From positions 61,362-125,361 of the forward strand of contig JAMHWD010000013.1 of NCBI GenBank assembly GCA_035911135.1: a DNA stretch of 64,000 nt, read 5' to 3'. Each line of letters begins with the position of its first letter. Positions within the stretch are counted from its first letter, which is position 1. The position numbers were made by a program, and so were the translations under genes. This document shows, piece by piece, positions 43,968-53,358 of the stretch. Source of the DNA: JAMHWD01 sp035911135. Lineage in GTDB: Bacteria; Pseudomonadota; Alphaproteobacteria; Micavibrionales; Micavibrionaceae. The notes under the pieces are model-generated. The model searched no databases. It was not told where the DNA came from and saw nothing but the letters and a program-made list of their open reading frames with translations.

Positions 43968-45394
43968 CAATTTTCTATTTTGCCGGATCCTTCAAGATCG
44001 TTAATCTTGTCTTCGACATCATCTTGCAACTTCATCACCGCAAGCTCCAGCATGATGGAAAGCGAGGCTTCGCTGCGAAGATAGCTTTTGAACATGTCAA
44101 ATTTTTGCATGAGGCCAATGGCCTGCATGGCAACATTTTTACGCGTCACGTTGGCAGGCTTGTCATAGAGATTAGTAAAGAAATCCGGGTTTTGATAGAT
44201 TTTCTTGGTCAGGATTTCCATCTGTGCGTAATAGCTGGGGTTGTAATCTCCAGCCGCTGGTCCTAGCAGCTCTTCCAGGTCAGTTGCGTTTGTGATGCCG
44301 AGCTCTCTCAGAATTTCTTCCATATACTGGCGTGAACCGGCAGTTCCGGACGACTTCATCCCTACAATCGCATTGTATGAAGATTCGGCAACGTTACGCT
44401 TTGCCGCCAGAGACCGCAGATCCATATAGGCCTTTTGCATTTCGGTCATGGATTCGTTGGTCCGGTTGTCAGTCGGTGTGACCAGCATCGAGGCTGGCGG
44501 GCGGTTAAAGACGTCATGGGCATAAAGATAGCTGCCAAGGGCCAGAACATCTTCCTCGTCATCGGTTAATGTCGCATCACCAAAATCGACATTGAGTGTC
44601 CAGGGCGCATCAACCGTTCTGGCGTAATCAATATCCTTGTTGAATTGTGAGAGCGTCGGAGGCTGGGTGCTTGCGCGCGGGTTTTGTGCGCCGGTAAGGC
44701 TGTTGGGCGGCGAGGCTGGTACGATTGTCTGTCCGCGGCACATGACCCAAAGCCCGCCATTCTGGTCCCAAGGATCGCAATAGACGTTGCGGAATTGCGT
44801 CAGGCGGCTTTCTTTATCGAGACCAACACCATAGGCGGCGCTGGTAAAGGTGCTGCCGAGCTGGCGGTCCAAAGAGCGCTGGCCCATGATGACGGCGTTA
44901 ACCTCGCCCTTGCGTTCGGATGCGGCCAGACTGCGGACGGTTGTACCGAATTCGCACATGCCGATGCTGGGGTGGTAGTCTTTATGCGCCTCGGCCTGAA
45001 GTTTTTGCAAGATACGTTGGGTTTCCAGCTGATGCTTGGCATCCAGGAAAGACCCGAAGATTTCAACCTGATACATGGCCGTGACGGTCAGCTGTTCTGC
45101 CATCAGCATCATGGCGGGCAGGATGTTGTCCTCGAACAGGACGTTGATCATCCAGATTTCCTGCGCGTTGAATTCGGAATCGATGTGGTTGTTAAGCACA
45201 TCAACCGTTCCTGACCCTGGCGCAAACCATTGCAGCGCCGATGTCGCATCGACCACATCCGTACAGCGGCAGCATTGTGCCAGCGCCGGATTTGGGCTGA
45301 AGACCGAGAGTATTAAAATGCCCAGCAGAGTGCAAAATATAAATTTTGCCTGTCTCATCGGATTTTTTATCATGGCGGTCCTCATTTTATTCAT
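43967..45394 (-). CDS. exported paralogue family protein C
   Basis: 475 residues. The ATG at 45373, with GAGG 6-9 bases upstream, gives a better start than the ATG at 45394. The signal peptide (FIFCTLLGILILSVFSPNPALA) is followed at once by QCCRCTD, a three-Cys cluster. Shared blocks: LPAMMLMAEQLTVTAMYQ, LETQRILQKLQAEAHKDYHP, MCEFGTTVRSLAAS, NVYCDPWDQNGGLWVMC, SSYNAIVGMKSSG, SYYAQMEILTKKIYQNPDFF and NLYDKPANVTRKNVAMQA. Several fixed Cys suggest disulfides outside the cytoplasm. Function unknown. Confidence 0.7.
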   Translation of the reverse strand: MNKMRTAMIKNPMRQAKFIFCTLLGILILSVFSPNPALAQCCRCTDVVDATSALQWFAPGSGTVDVLNNHIDSEFNAQEIWMINVLFEDNILPAMMLMAEQLTVTAMYQVEIFGSFLDAKHQLETQRILQKLQAEAHKDYHPSIGMCEFGTTVRSLAASERKGEVNAVIMGQRSLDRQLGSTFTSAAYGVGLDKESRLTQFRNVYCDPWDQNGGLWVMCRGQTIVPASPPNSLTGAQNPRASTQPPTLSQFNKDIDYARTVDAPWTLNVDFGDATLTDDEEDVLALGSYLYAHDVFNRPPASMLVTPTDNRTNESMTEMQKAYMDLRSLAAKRNVAESSYNAIVGMKSSGTAGSRQYMEEILRELGITNATDLEELLGPAAGDYNPSYYAQMEILTKKIYQNPDFFTNLYDKPANVTRKNVAMQAIGLMQKFDMFKSYLRSEASLSIMLELAVMKLQDDVEDKINDLEGSGKIEN

Positions 45395-45401
45395 AAGTTT
45401 T

Positions 45402-46805
45402 CTATTCGCTGCTCAGTATGCCCTGCGATGTGGAGAGCGTATTGCCGCGCGTTGATTTCAAATCGGTCAGGTTGCTGGAGAGCAATACCGATATAATCAA
45501 CTCGTGGCGCATTTCACTTTCGTAGATCGCTCGGTCCAGCATCAATTCAATGGCATTCAAGGCCGCCATTTTACGTTTGACGTTGGCGGGCTTGTCGTAA
45601 AGGTCGGTGAAGAAATTCGTGTTCTGGAACATTTTTTTGCTCAGGACTTCCATCTGCGCGTAGAAGCTGGGATTGGCACCGACAATATCGTCAATTTCTG
45701 CTGGCGGCATTCCCAGATCGCGCAATATGGCTTTGAGATAAGTCGGGCTGGCCCCGCCTGCGCTGCCGGAGGTCTTCATGCCCACGATGGTATTATAGGT
45801 GTTCTCTGCCACAGCGCGGCGCGAGGCAAGGGCGCGCAGTTCCATAAAGAGTGGCTGTGAATCTTCCTTGTTCATAGAAGAAATATTACTCTTTAACGGA
45901 CGATGCCCGTATAGATTACGGCCAAGGGCAATGACATCTTCTTCGTCGTCCGTCAATCCGGCGGCCCTGAAATCAGCATCCAGTGTTCTTTCGCCATCAA
46001 TCAGTCGCTGGTAATCAATGTCAATATTGGTGCGTAGCCCGTTTGATCCGGCCCCGCACGCACCCTGCAAACCGTAGGAAGCCGGTCCTGCCGTACGCCA
46101 GTTATTATCGTGAGGGTCGCAGTAATCGGTAATAAACTGTCCCCAGCGCGAGCGCATTTCCTCTGATGTGGATTGATAGGCTGAGGCCTGATTGATCCCG
46201 GCGAGCTGGCGCGTCATGGCTTGCTTGCTCATGGCGGCTTGGTTGCTTTGCGCGAGAAGCTCGGAATGGGACAGGCTGCGCGCATTGGTTCCGAACCAGC
46301 AGAAAGTTTCGCTGGGGTAATAATCCTTGGCGGCTTCGTTTTGCAGCTCATTAAAAAGACGCTGTGTTTCGAGGTGAAGCTTGGCATCGAAAAACTCGCC
46401 GACTACTTCCATCTGGAACATGGCGACATTGACCATTTGCGTGCTCATGTTCAAAAGCGCGGGAATGAACAGGCGGATCAGATAGGTATTGACGATCCAT
46501 TCGCGGTGGATGTGGAATTCCTCCCGGATAAAGGCCAGGATGGGTGTTTCGCCGTTTTCGTGATCTTCGGTAAGAAATTGAACAATCTGGTTGAACCGAA
46601 TATTGCCAGTGCAATAACCGCTGGGGCAGGACATGCCAACGCAATGGCTGATACCACCATGGGCAAGTGCTTTGTTTGGTTGCAGCGCCATAGTGGTGAT
46701 AAAAAGCAATCCAAGCGCCAGCGTCACAAGCAGCCCGGCCAGCACCCCTGTGTTCAAGGGGCGTTTATTTATAGTATCCAAAAATTTCAGCAGCGCCTTT
46801 TTCAT
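45402..46805 (-). CDS. exported paralogue family protein B
   Basis: 467 residues with a signal or anchor helix at about 20-40 (VLAGLLVTLALGLLFITTMA), then HCVGMSCPSGYC, again a three-Cys cluster at the mature N terminus. Shared blocks: LETQRLFNELQNEAAKDYYP, TFCWFGTNARSLSHSE, TDYCDPHDNNW, IDIDYQRLIDGERTLDADF, NTYNTIVGMKTSGSAG, SFYAQMEVLSKKMFQNTNFF and DLYDKPANVKRKMAALNA. It lies 11 bases after gene A and 7 bases before gene C, clearly one operon. Confidence 0.7.
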   Translation of the reverse strand: MKKALLKFLDTINKRPLNTGVLAGLLVTLALGLLFITTMALQPNKALAHGGISHCVGMSCPSGYCTGNIRFNQIVQFLTEDHENGETPILAFIREEFHIHREWIVNTYLIRLFIPALLNMSTQMVNVAMFQMEVVGEFFDAKLHLETQRLFNELQNEAAKDYYPSETFCWFGTNARSLSHSELLAQSNQAAMSKQAMTRQLAGINQASAYQSTSEEMRSRWGQFITDYCDPHDNNWRTAGPASYGLQGACGAGSNGLRTNIDIDYQRLIDGERTLDADFRAAGLTDDEEDVIALGRNLYGHRPLKSNISSMNKEDSQPLFMELRALASRRAVAENTYNTIVGMKTSGSAGGASPTYLKAILRDLGMPPAEIDDIVGANPSFYAQMEVLSKKMFQNTNFFTDLYDKPANVKRKMAALNAIELMLDRAIYESEMRHELIISVLLSSNLTDLKSTRGNTLSTSQGILSSE

Positions 46806-46816
46806 GCGTTTAATGG

Positions 46817-48199
46817 CTACCTTCCCTTGGGCGGGATTAGTTTGCTGTTGACGGATTCATATTCTTTTTGTGTCGCGGTCGAGAGCAGAACCGATGAGAC
46901 CATTTCCTGGCGCAGGCGGCTTTCATACATGGCGCGGTCCAGCATCAATTCAATCGCCCGCAAGGCCACGGCTGTGCGCTCGACATTCTGCGGCTTGTCG
47001 TATAGGCCGGCATAGAAATTGGCATCTTGGAAAATTCGTTTGGCCAGAATTTCGAGTTGGGCGTAGTAGCTGGGATCATCGCCCATGAGCTGTTCTATTT
47101 CATCAATATTGTTGATCCCCAGATCCCTCATGATCGAGGCCATATATTGCTGGGTGTTGGGCGGCGGGGCGCTGCCGCCGGATACGGCGCTGCCGTTGGA
47201 TTTAAGGCCTAAAATGGCCGCAAAAGAATTTTCCGCCACGTTTCTTTTGGCGGCAACCGCGCGAAGATCCAGATAGGCGATTTGCGAGGCCTCTTGATGG
47301 AGCGCCGGAATATTGCGCCGCAGGACTTTATGGCCGTATAGATTGCGGGCCAGCATGATCAGATCATTTTCACGCGCACGGTCCTGCCCCAGCGGCGCCA
47401 ATCCGCCATTGGTCAGGTTAAGATTGATTGTCCGGGCCTGATCAATGACGCGGCCATAGGCAATATCGGCATTGGCGCGCTCGCCATAAATTCCGGTCGT
47501 ACCGCAGGCTGGCTGCAGTCCGGATATTGTGGGGTTGTCAGGATCCCATGCATTGTTTGTGCGAACACAGTTTTGTATCGCAAAATGCCGCCAGCGCCCT
47601 TGCAGATCGCTTTCGCCCGATTCGGCGCCCAGCGCATTTTGCGTTCCCAGATGGCGACGCATGGCCAGTTGGCTATAGGCCGATGAATTGAATTTGGCGC
47701 GCGTTTCCGAAGCCATCAGGCTGCGCGCATTGGTTCCGAACCAGCAAAAATTCTGGCTGGGCTGATAATCCTTGATGGCGCGGAGTTTCATTTCCTGCAT
47801 CAATCGCTGTGTTTCCAGCTGTGTTTTCGCATCCATGATTGTGCCGACAGCCAGCATTTGCTGCATGCCCACGGCCGTTAGCTGCTGGGTCATCAGCATC
47901 ATGGCAGGCAGCAGGTTCTGTTCGAAGAAAACTTCCATCTGCCAGTCGCGGTAACGCTCAAAGGCATTGGAAATATATGTTTCGATCAGGAGGCGTCCTG
48001 CCACGTGATAGGCAATGATCATCGCGGCAGCATCATTGCATTGACTGGGGTGGCAGTTTCCGGCCGTGTTGGGTGGCCTGTTTCTACAGAGGCGCGTGTG
48101 TGCATTGGCGTCATTATTGATCACAACAAGGCTACCCGCCAGCGTGCCAAGCGCAAAAAGCAGGGTCATAACGACCAGAAATATTCTATTATGCCGCAA
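46817..48199 (-). CDS. exported paralogue family protein A
   Basis: 460 residues starting at TTG 48199, with GGAG about 6 bases upstream. The signal peptide (FLVVMTLLFALGTLAGSLVV) is followed by RLCRNRPPNTAGNCHPSQC, three Cys. Shared blocks: LPAMMLMTQQLTAVGMQQM, LETQRLMQEMKLRAIKDYQP, NFCWFGTNARSLMASE, FAAILGLKSNGSAV, SYYAQLEILAKRIFQDANFY and GLYDKPQNVERTAVALRAIE. First gene of the operon A-B-C-D, divergent from icmL across an AT-rich 197-base gap. No known family is recognised. Confidence 0.7.
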   Translation of the reverse strand: MRHNRIFLVVMTLLFALGTLAGSLVVINNDANAHTRLCRNRPPNTAGNCHPSQCNDAAAMIIAYHVAGRLLIETYISNAFERYRDWQMEVFFEQNLLPAMMLMTQQLTAVGMQQMLAVGTIMDAKTQLETQRLMQEMKLRAIKDYQPSQNFCWFGTNARSLMASETRAKFNSSAYSQLAMRRHLGTQNALGAESGESDLQGRWRHFAIQNCVRTNNAWDPDNPTISGLQPACGTTGIYGERANADIAYGRVIDQARTINLNLTNGGLAPLGQDRARENDLIMLARNLYGHKVLRRNIPALHQEASQIAYLDLRAVAAKRNVAENSFAAILGLKSNGSAVSGGSAPPPNTQQYMASIMRDLGINNIDEIEQLMGDDPSYYAQLEILAKRIFQDANFYAGLYDKPQNVERTAVALRAIELMLDRAMYESRLRQEMVSSVLLSTATQKEYESVNSKLIPPKGR

Positions 48200-48312
48200 T
48201 GCTCTCCACCATCGGCTTGTTATGCTCTTTAGATACCGTACCTATAAGTCTAGCACAAAGACTTGAAAAATGGCACTTCCGAATTAATTAAAACATAAAA
48301 TCGACAAAATTA

Positions 48313-48341
48313 TTAACCCTTGTGAAATGTGTAATTATACA
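48313..48341 (+). promoter_or_regulatory. possible promoter of the icmL-icmB operon
   Basis: TTAACC and TATACA are separated by 17 bases in the AT-rich divergent gap 48200-48396. The -10 lies 55 bases before the icmL ATG. The -35 match is moderate. Confidence 0.4.
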
Positions 48342-48396
48342 TCACAATATCAGTCACGCGCCTTTTTTAGAAAATTAGCGACTGAAAAATCACACA

Positions 48397-49098
48397 ATGG
48401 CAGAAAAAAAGATCAAAGTATCCTCTCCCCCCGCTGAAAAGGCGGCGCCGCTTGAAAAAACCGACAGTGCTGACGAAGCTGGCTCTTTGGGTGCGGTTGT
48501 TATCCGTAATGAATTCTACCGCGATGGTTACCGCAATCTCTTGCGCCTTTCCGTCCTGCAGAGCCTTGTTATTCTTGGGCTTTTGGGGGCGATGTTCTTC
48601 GTGATCCAGGTGCACCAGCCTGAAAACCGTTATTTTGCGACAACAGAAGATGGCCGCCTTATTCCTATGATTGGCTTGAATGAGCCGAATTTGAGCACGC
48701 CGGCCCTTATGTCATGGGTGGCGCAGGCCGCTACCGAGGTCATGACCTTTGGTTTTAATGATTACCGCCGCCGTTTGCAGGAGGCTTCTCGAAATTTCAC
48801 GCGCCGGGGCTGGGAAAGCTTTACCATGGCCTTGCAGCGCTCGCGGATTATCGAGATGGTGGAAGCCAATCAACAGGTTGTAACAGCCGCGCCGCAAGGT
48901 GCGCCCATTCTGGAGTCGGAGGGCCAGGTTGCCGGCCGCTATCAATGGGTTGTGCAGGTTCCGCTGGTGGTGACCTATCAGTCCGGCGCAAAAAGCAAGA
49001 ATGACAATTTGTTGGTGTCTGTGACGGTCGTGCGTGTGCCGCGTCTGGAAACCCCGAATGGTATCGGTATTGAGCAGTGGGTGGCGATGCCGCGTTAA
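48397..49098 (+). CDS. icmL: type IVB secretion protein IcmL (DotI)
   Basis: A 233-residue inner-membrane protein, homologue of DotI/TraM. A cytoplasmic N terminus of about 45 residues with EFYRDGYRNLLRLSVLQSLV precedes one membrane helix (LVILGLLGAMFFVIQV). The periplasmic domain holds RYFATTEDGRLIPMIGLNEP and WVAQAATEVMTFGFNDYRRR, which are typical of the DotI fold. It is the first gene of the L-K-E-G-C-D-J-B order known from Legionella. It follows an AT-rich divergent gap. Confidence 0.95.
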   Translation: MAEKKIKVSSPPAEKAAPLEKTDSADEAGSLGAVVIRNEFYRDGYRNLLRLSVLQSLVILGLLGAMFFVIQVHQPENRYFATTEDGRLIPMIGLNEPNLSTPALMSWVAQAATEVMTFGFNDYRRRLQEASRNFTRRGWESFTMALQRSRIIEMVEANQQVVTAAPQGAPILESEGQVAGRYQWVVQVPLVVTYQSGAKSKNDNLLVSVTVVRVPRLETPNGIGIEQWVAMPR

Positions 49099-49192
49099 TA
49101 TTTGCCTTTATTGGCCTGTGAGTTTTTTTGGTTTTCTTCTTTATTGGCTGGTGACAGTACGTATTTCAGCGGGTAAATTCTTTAAGAGCTTA

Positions 49193-50521
49193 ATGTTAAA
49201 CCACATTTATATGAAGTATGGCGTAATGCGTTTATCACTTTTCAGCCCGGAACATTCTTTAAATCCCGTCATACAAAAGTTTTTTTTGGGCGCTGCTCTT
49301 TTAGCGCTTGTGGGTCATAGCGGCGTATCAATGGCGCAGGATAATACCCCTGTGCCTGTCTTGCAGGGCGCAGAGGAGCAAATTCGAGCCCTTGAGCCTG
49401 AGGAGGCCTTGGCCGCGCCGCAAGCTGCGCCGCCGACTCCTGCTGTTGCACCAAGTCCCGGTATTCCGGCGTTGGATGCTGCCATGGAGGAGCCCTCTTC
49501 CGTGCCGGCGCCTGTTAAAAATTCATACACGGCCGCCGCGGCGCAATCAGGCGTGGCCCCTGAGGCTGATGAGCCTGTTCCGCTTTTTGACGAGCCCGAT
49601 GCGGCGCCCGGTCAGGCTGCCAGCGATTTGCCCCCGCCCCCGCCGGGTGTTGAGGATGATATTTTTGGTATCGAAGAGCAGTTCGATTTTGAAAAATCGC
49701 CCCAGCAGCTTGAGGAAGAGGTGCGTACACAGGCCTTTGATGCTGCTTTGCAGGGGTTATTGCCGCTTCGCCCGGAAGAGATTCGCATTTTGCTTGAGCG
49801 TTATGACCGGACGCAAGAATCGGTTGAGGTTCCTATTTATCCGACAGCCAAGCCTGAGCTGGTTGTTGAGACGGTGCCTATGGATCCCGGCACTGTGCCG
49901 CTCACGATTAAAACGGCTGTTGGCCAGGTCACCACGCTTAATTTTATTGATATTACGGGCGAGCGCTGGCCGATTCAGCAAATCACATGGGCGGGTGATT
50001 TTGATATTGTAGAGAGTACCGGCGGCGAAGCGTCCAATATGCTGCGTATTACGCCCAATTCCGCTTATGCGCGGGGTAATATTTCTATCCAGATGCTCAA
50101 GCTGGATACGCCAATTGTCATGATTTTGGAAACGGACCGGGATGTGGTGCATTATCGCTTTGATGCCATTGTTCCTGAAAAGGGTCCTTTTGCACAGGCG
50201 CCCTTGATTGAAAAGGGCATGACGCTGGCTGCGGGGAACAAGGATGCCTCCTCAATGTTGCAGGGTATGGTCCCGGATGAGGCCGAGAAGATGAATGTTC
50301 AGGGTGTGGATGGCCGGACAAGTGCCTATAATTACAACGGTATGACTTATTTGCGTACGCCATTGACGCTTCTTTCTCCGGCCTGGAGCAGTTCGGTTTC
50401 CTCCGCGGACGGCATGCGCGTTTATGAAATTCAGGCGACGCCAGTTGTTTTGCTGTCTGATGGCGGCAAGATGGTGCGCGCTCATATCTCACCTCGGGAG
50501 ACCATAACCAATGAGCAATGA
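49193..50521 (+). CDS. icmK: type IVB secretion outer-membrane protein IcmK (DotH)
   Basis: About 442 residues from the ATG at 49193, preceded by AAGAG. Candidate starts further upstream overlap icmL, and ATGs at 49211 and 49226 are also possible. A signal peptide ends SMAQ. An Ala/Pro-rich linker covers residues 30-140. The conserved DotH/TraN region begins at EEIRILLERYDRTQESVEVP and continues with GERWPIQQITWAGDFDIVE, PNSAYARGNISIQML and YNGMTYLRTPLTLLSPAW. It forms the outer-membrane ring with DotC and DotD. It overlaps icmE by 11 bases. Confidence 0.93.
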   Translation: MLNHIYMKYGVMRLSLFSPEHSLNPVIQKFFLGAALLALVGHSGVSMAQDNTPVPVLQGAEEQIRALEPEEALAAPQAAPPTPAVAPSPGIPALDAAMEEPSSVPAPVKNSYTAAAAQSGVAPEADEPVPLFDEPDAAPGQAASDLPPPPPGVEDDIFGIEEQFDFEKSPQQLEEEVRTQAFDAALQGLLPLRPEEIRILLERYDRTQESVEVPIYPTAKPELVVETVPMDPGTVPLTIKTAVGQVTTLNFIDITGERWPIQQITWAGDFDIVESTGGEASNMLRITPNSAYARGNISIQMLKLDTPIVMILETDRDVVHYRFDAIVPEKGPFAQAPLIEKGMTLAAGNKDASSMLQGMVPDEAEKMNVQGVDGRTSAYNYNGMTYLRTPLTLLSPAWSSSVSSADGMRVYEIQATPVVLLSDGGKMVRAHISPRETITNEQ

Positions 50522-51818
50522 TCTGGAAAACGACAATCTGGACGAAGATGCCGGTTTTGATGATTTCGATGGAGATGGCAGCGATTCCAATTCCTTTGGC
50601 TCTCTTGTTCAGTCCAATAATCTGGTCAAGTTCGGGATTATTTTCGGTGTAGCTGCGCTGGTATTGGGCGCGATTATTCTTTTTGGTGGCGATAAGGAAA
50701 AGTTAGCCAACTCTGTCGTATCTGAAGCCAGCGAAGTCTCGGCGGCGCCCGGTACGGATGAAGTCTCTCCTGCTTATGTTGATGCTATCCAAGACGTAAA
50801 CCGTGAATCGGTTGAGCGCGCTTTGGCGCAAGGCGAGAGCGCTATTCCTATTCCAATCGAGCCGCCTGTGGGCAGGATCGAACAAGCCGCGCAAGGGGCC
50901 GAAGAAGAGGATCCCTTGCAGAAGTGGCGGCGCTTGCAGGAAGAGCGTATGAAGCGTGAGATGGAAGATCGTCAGTTGGTGGAAGCTGCCCCGGCGCCTG
51001 AGGATACGGGTCAGAGCGAGGCTATCGCGCAAATGGCTGAACTGATGTCATCCCAGATGCAATCCTTGCTTGAGCGCGAGGATGGCAAGGCGATGAAGAC
51101 GCAAAAAGTCACGGATTTTGATTATATTGAGAAAAAAGAACAAGAAGCCCTCGACAAGTTAAAGGATGCGGGTGTTGCCGGTGTTGATGCTGATGGTGAT
51201 GGCGTTCAGGAAGGTTCTGAGAATTCAGTGCCCCAGATTGTGGTCATTCCGGCCGGGGAAATTGAATACGCCCAGATGATTACCGAGGCCAATTCCGACG
51301 TACCTGGACCCGTTCTGGCGCAAATCGCGTCCGGGCCGCTGGTGGGCAGCCGTATGATCGGAAGTTTCGAGGTTAAGAATGATTTGCTGACCATTACTTT
51401 CGAGCGCGTTGTTATTGATGAGGTTGCTTATAGTATTGATGCTATTGCGCTTGATCCGGCCACGACGCTGCCGGCCTTGGCAACTGAAGTTGATCATCGT
51501 TATTTCCAGCGTGTGGTGCTCCCTGCGGCAGCGGCCTTTGTTGAAGGTTTTGCCGAGGCGGTTGCCGAGACAGGCCGTACGGATGTAACCATTCAAGGCG
51601 AAGCTGTGGCTGAGGAGACCGAGGAGGCCGATTCCGGCGAACGCGTGGCGACAGGCGTTCAGGAGGCTGGTACGGAGATCAGTGAGATGCTGGAGGAGAT
51701 GAACGAGGAGATCGAAACGCTGGTTATCGTTGCCTCGGGCACGCCAATGGGTATATTGTTCCTGGAGCCTGTCACACGTCCGGCAACGGAAGAGGAAATC
51801 AGCGCCGGGCTGAACTGA
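50511..51818 (+). CDS. icmE: type IVB secretion core protein IcmE (DotG), short form
   Basis: A 435-residue VirB10-like protein that spans both membranes. An acidic N terminus precedes a membrane helix near residues 42-62 (FGIIFGVAALVLGAIILFGG). A charged helical linker follows, and the conserved C-terminal domain starts near residue 240: IVVIPAGEIEYAQMITEANS, GPVLAQIASGPLVGSRMIGS, FERVVIDEVAYSIDAIALDP. Legionella DotG is about 1048 residues with a long pentapeptide-repeat region; that region is absent here, so the protein resembles plasmid TraO in size. Confidence 0.92.
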   Translation: MSNDLENDNLDEDAGFDDFDGDGSDSNSFGSLVQSNNLVKFGIIFGVAALVLGAIILFGGDKEKLANSVVSEASEVSAAPGTDEVSPAYVDAIQDVNRESVERALAQGESAIPIPIEPPVGRIEQAAQGAEEEDPLQKWRRLQEERMKREMEDRQLVEAAPAPEDTGQSEAIAQMAELMSSQMQSLLEREDGKAMKTQKVTDFDYIEKKEQEALDKLKDAGVAGVDADGDGVQEGSENSVPQIVVIPAGEIEYAQMITEANSDVPGPVLAQIASGPLVGSRMIGSFEVKNDLLTITFERVVIDEVAYSIDAIALDPATTLPALATEVDHRYFQRVVLPAAAAFVEGFAEAVAETGRTDVTIQGEAVAEETEEADSGERVATGVQEAGTEISEMLEEMNEEIETLVIVASGTPMGILFLEPVTRPATEEEISAGLN

Positions 51819-51859
51819 TTTCAAAGTAATTTCAAAACAAACAAGAGACTCAAAAATTC

Positions 51860-53182
51860 ATGAGCAACAATAACGACGATTTTGATGATGACATCGACCT
51901 GAACGATGATGATATCGCTGATTTTGATGATGATCTGGATGTCATTATTGATGATGATTTGGCATCTGAGGATGATGATGATTTCGCGGATGAGCAAGAG
52001 GCTCCGGCACGAAAATCTTCAAAAGGCGCCCTTCAGAAATATTTCCCCTTGCTTGTTCTGGGTCTGGTTGGCCTAGGCGGAGCCGGATTTTTCATGATGC
52101 AAGGCCTGCCTGGCGCGAATACGCCAGAATCCAGTATTCCCATCAGCGAGGTTCCGGCGGATGCCTTGCCAATGCCTGCGCCGATTTCCAGCCCGGAGAT
52201 GGTTGATTCGGCCCAAGCTGTGCCGCCAGCCGAAGAAATGCCGTCAGCCGAGGCCGCGCCGCCTGTTGTTGATGAAGTGCTGACCCCCATGCCGGGCGCT
52301 GACCCTTCTGTCCAGAGCGCAGAAGTCCTGCCGCTGGAACCATTGGATGGACCCGCTGCTGATCCGGCTTTGCCTGTGCCGGCGGATTCTGCCGCCACGC
52401 CCATGGAGCCATCTGACCAGATTGTCGCGATTGCCCAGCCCGTTGATCCTGTGGCCGAGCTTACCGCGCCAGTTGAGGATGCACCAATTATGTCGGCAGA
52501 GGCAGAGCCTGCCCCTGTTGCGGCGGAAGATCCTTTGGCCGCCGCGCCGGATTCTCCAATCTTGCCGGATCCGGCAATGGCCCCCATATCCGAACCTGAT
52601 CTGGCTGCAGCGCCAGATGAAAGCGCGGCACTTGCCGAGCAGCAAGCCGCAAGCAAGGCTTTGGAGGAGAAATTATCACAGCTTGAGCAAAGCACGAGCC
52701 AGCAAATCAATGAGATGCAGACCGCTGTGTCGGATAAAGACAGGCAGATTGCGGAATTGCAAAATCAGATTGCCGGTTTGCAGAATGATCTTTCTTCACG
52801 TGATCAGCAAATTGAAGGTTTGAAGGCGCAAGCTGCTGAGGCGGCATCTTCTGCCCCCGTTTCAGAACCGCCAGCGAAAACCGAGCCGGTTAAGGCTGAA
52901 TCCCAAAAGACCCCGGAAGCGCTTGTTCCCGCAGAAAAGGCCGCAAGCCCGGAGAAGGCATCTGCTCGTGCAGAAGCCAAAAAGCAAAGTGCCGAGCCTG
53001 CTCCGGCATGGGAATTGCGCTCGGCGCAGCCCGGCAAGGCATGGATTGGCATCCGGGGGTCTGCTGATATGCAGGATGTGGAGATTGGCGATGTCTTGCA
53101 AGGCGTCGGCAAGATCACAGCCATATCCCGCCAGAATGGCCGCTGGGTCGTGCAGGGTACATCAGGATCTATTGCGCAATAA
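51860..53182 (+). CDS. icmG: type IVB secretion protein IcmG (DotF)-like
   Basis: 440 residues. The first 50 are extraordinarily acidic, with runs such as NNDDFDDDIDLNDDD. A single membrane helix follows near 60-80 (FPLLVLGLVGLGGAGFFMMQ). Then comes an Ala/Pro-rich stretch, and a coiled coil near 255-325 (LSQLEQSTSQQINEMQTAVS, QIAELQNQIAGLQNDL). The C-terminal domain of about 60 residues (AWIGIRGSADMQDVEIGDVL) resembles the DotF/TraP end domain. Identity rests mainly on position between icmE and the DotE-like gene, plus topology. It is longer than Legionella DotF (269). Confidence 0.75.
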   Translation: MSNNNDDFDDDIDLNDDDIADFDDDLDVIIDDDLASEDDDDFADEQEAPARKSSKGALQKYFPLLVLGLVGLGGAGFFMMQGLPGANTPESSIPISEVPADALPMPAPISSPEMVDSAQAVPPAEEMPSAEAAPPVVDEVLTPMPGADPSVQSAEVLPLEPLDGPAADPALPVPADSAATPMEPSDQIVAIAQPVDPVAELTAPVEDAPIMSAEAEPAPVAAEDPLAAAPDSPILPDPAMAPISEPDLAAAPDESAALAEQQAASKALEEKLSQLEQSTSQQINEMQTAVSDKDRQIAELQNQIAGLQNDLSSRDQQIEGLKAQAAEAASSAPVSEPPAKTEPVKAESQKTPEALVPAEKAASPEKASARAEAKKQSAEPAPAWELRSAQPGKAWIGIRGSADMQDVEIGDVLQGVGKITAISRQNGRWVVQGTSGSIAQ

Positions 53183-53358
53183 TGTTTCTTCGCTATTCCA
53201 TAAGCGTTTAACAAAGCTTTAATGATTGGCGTGCCATAATGATAACTAGGTTTTAAGAAAATTTTTTTCAAATTTTATCATCATTTGGATAGCTTGTTAT
53301 CCGCGTGGTATAATTTTAAAGAACAATATATGGGGCGTTGAAGGCTGGTAATTGCTAT

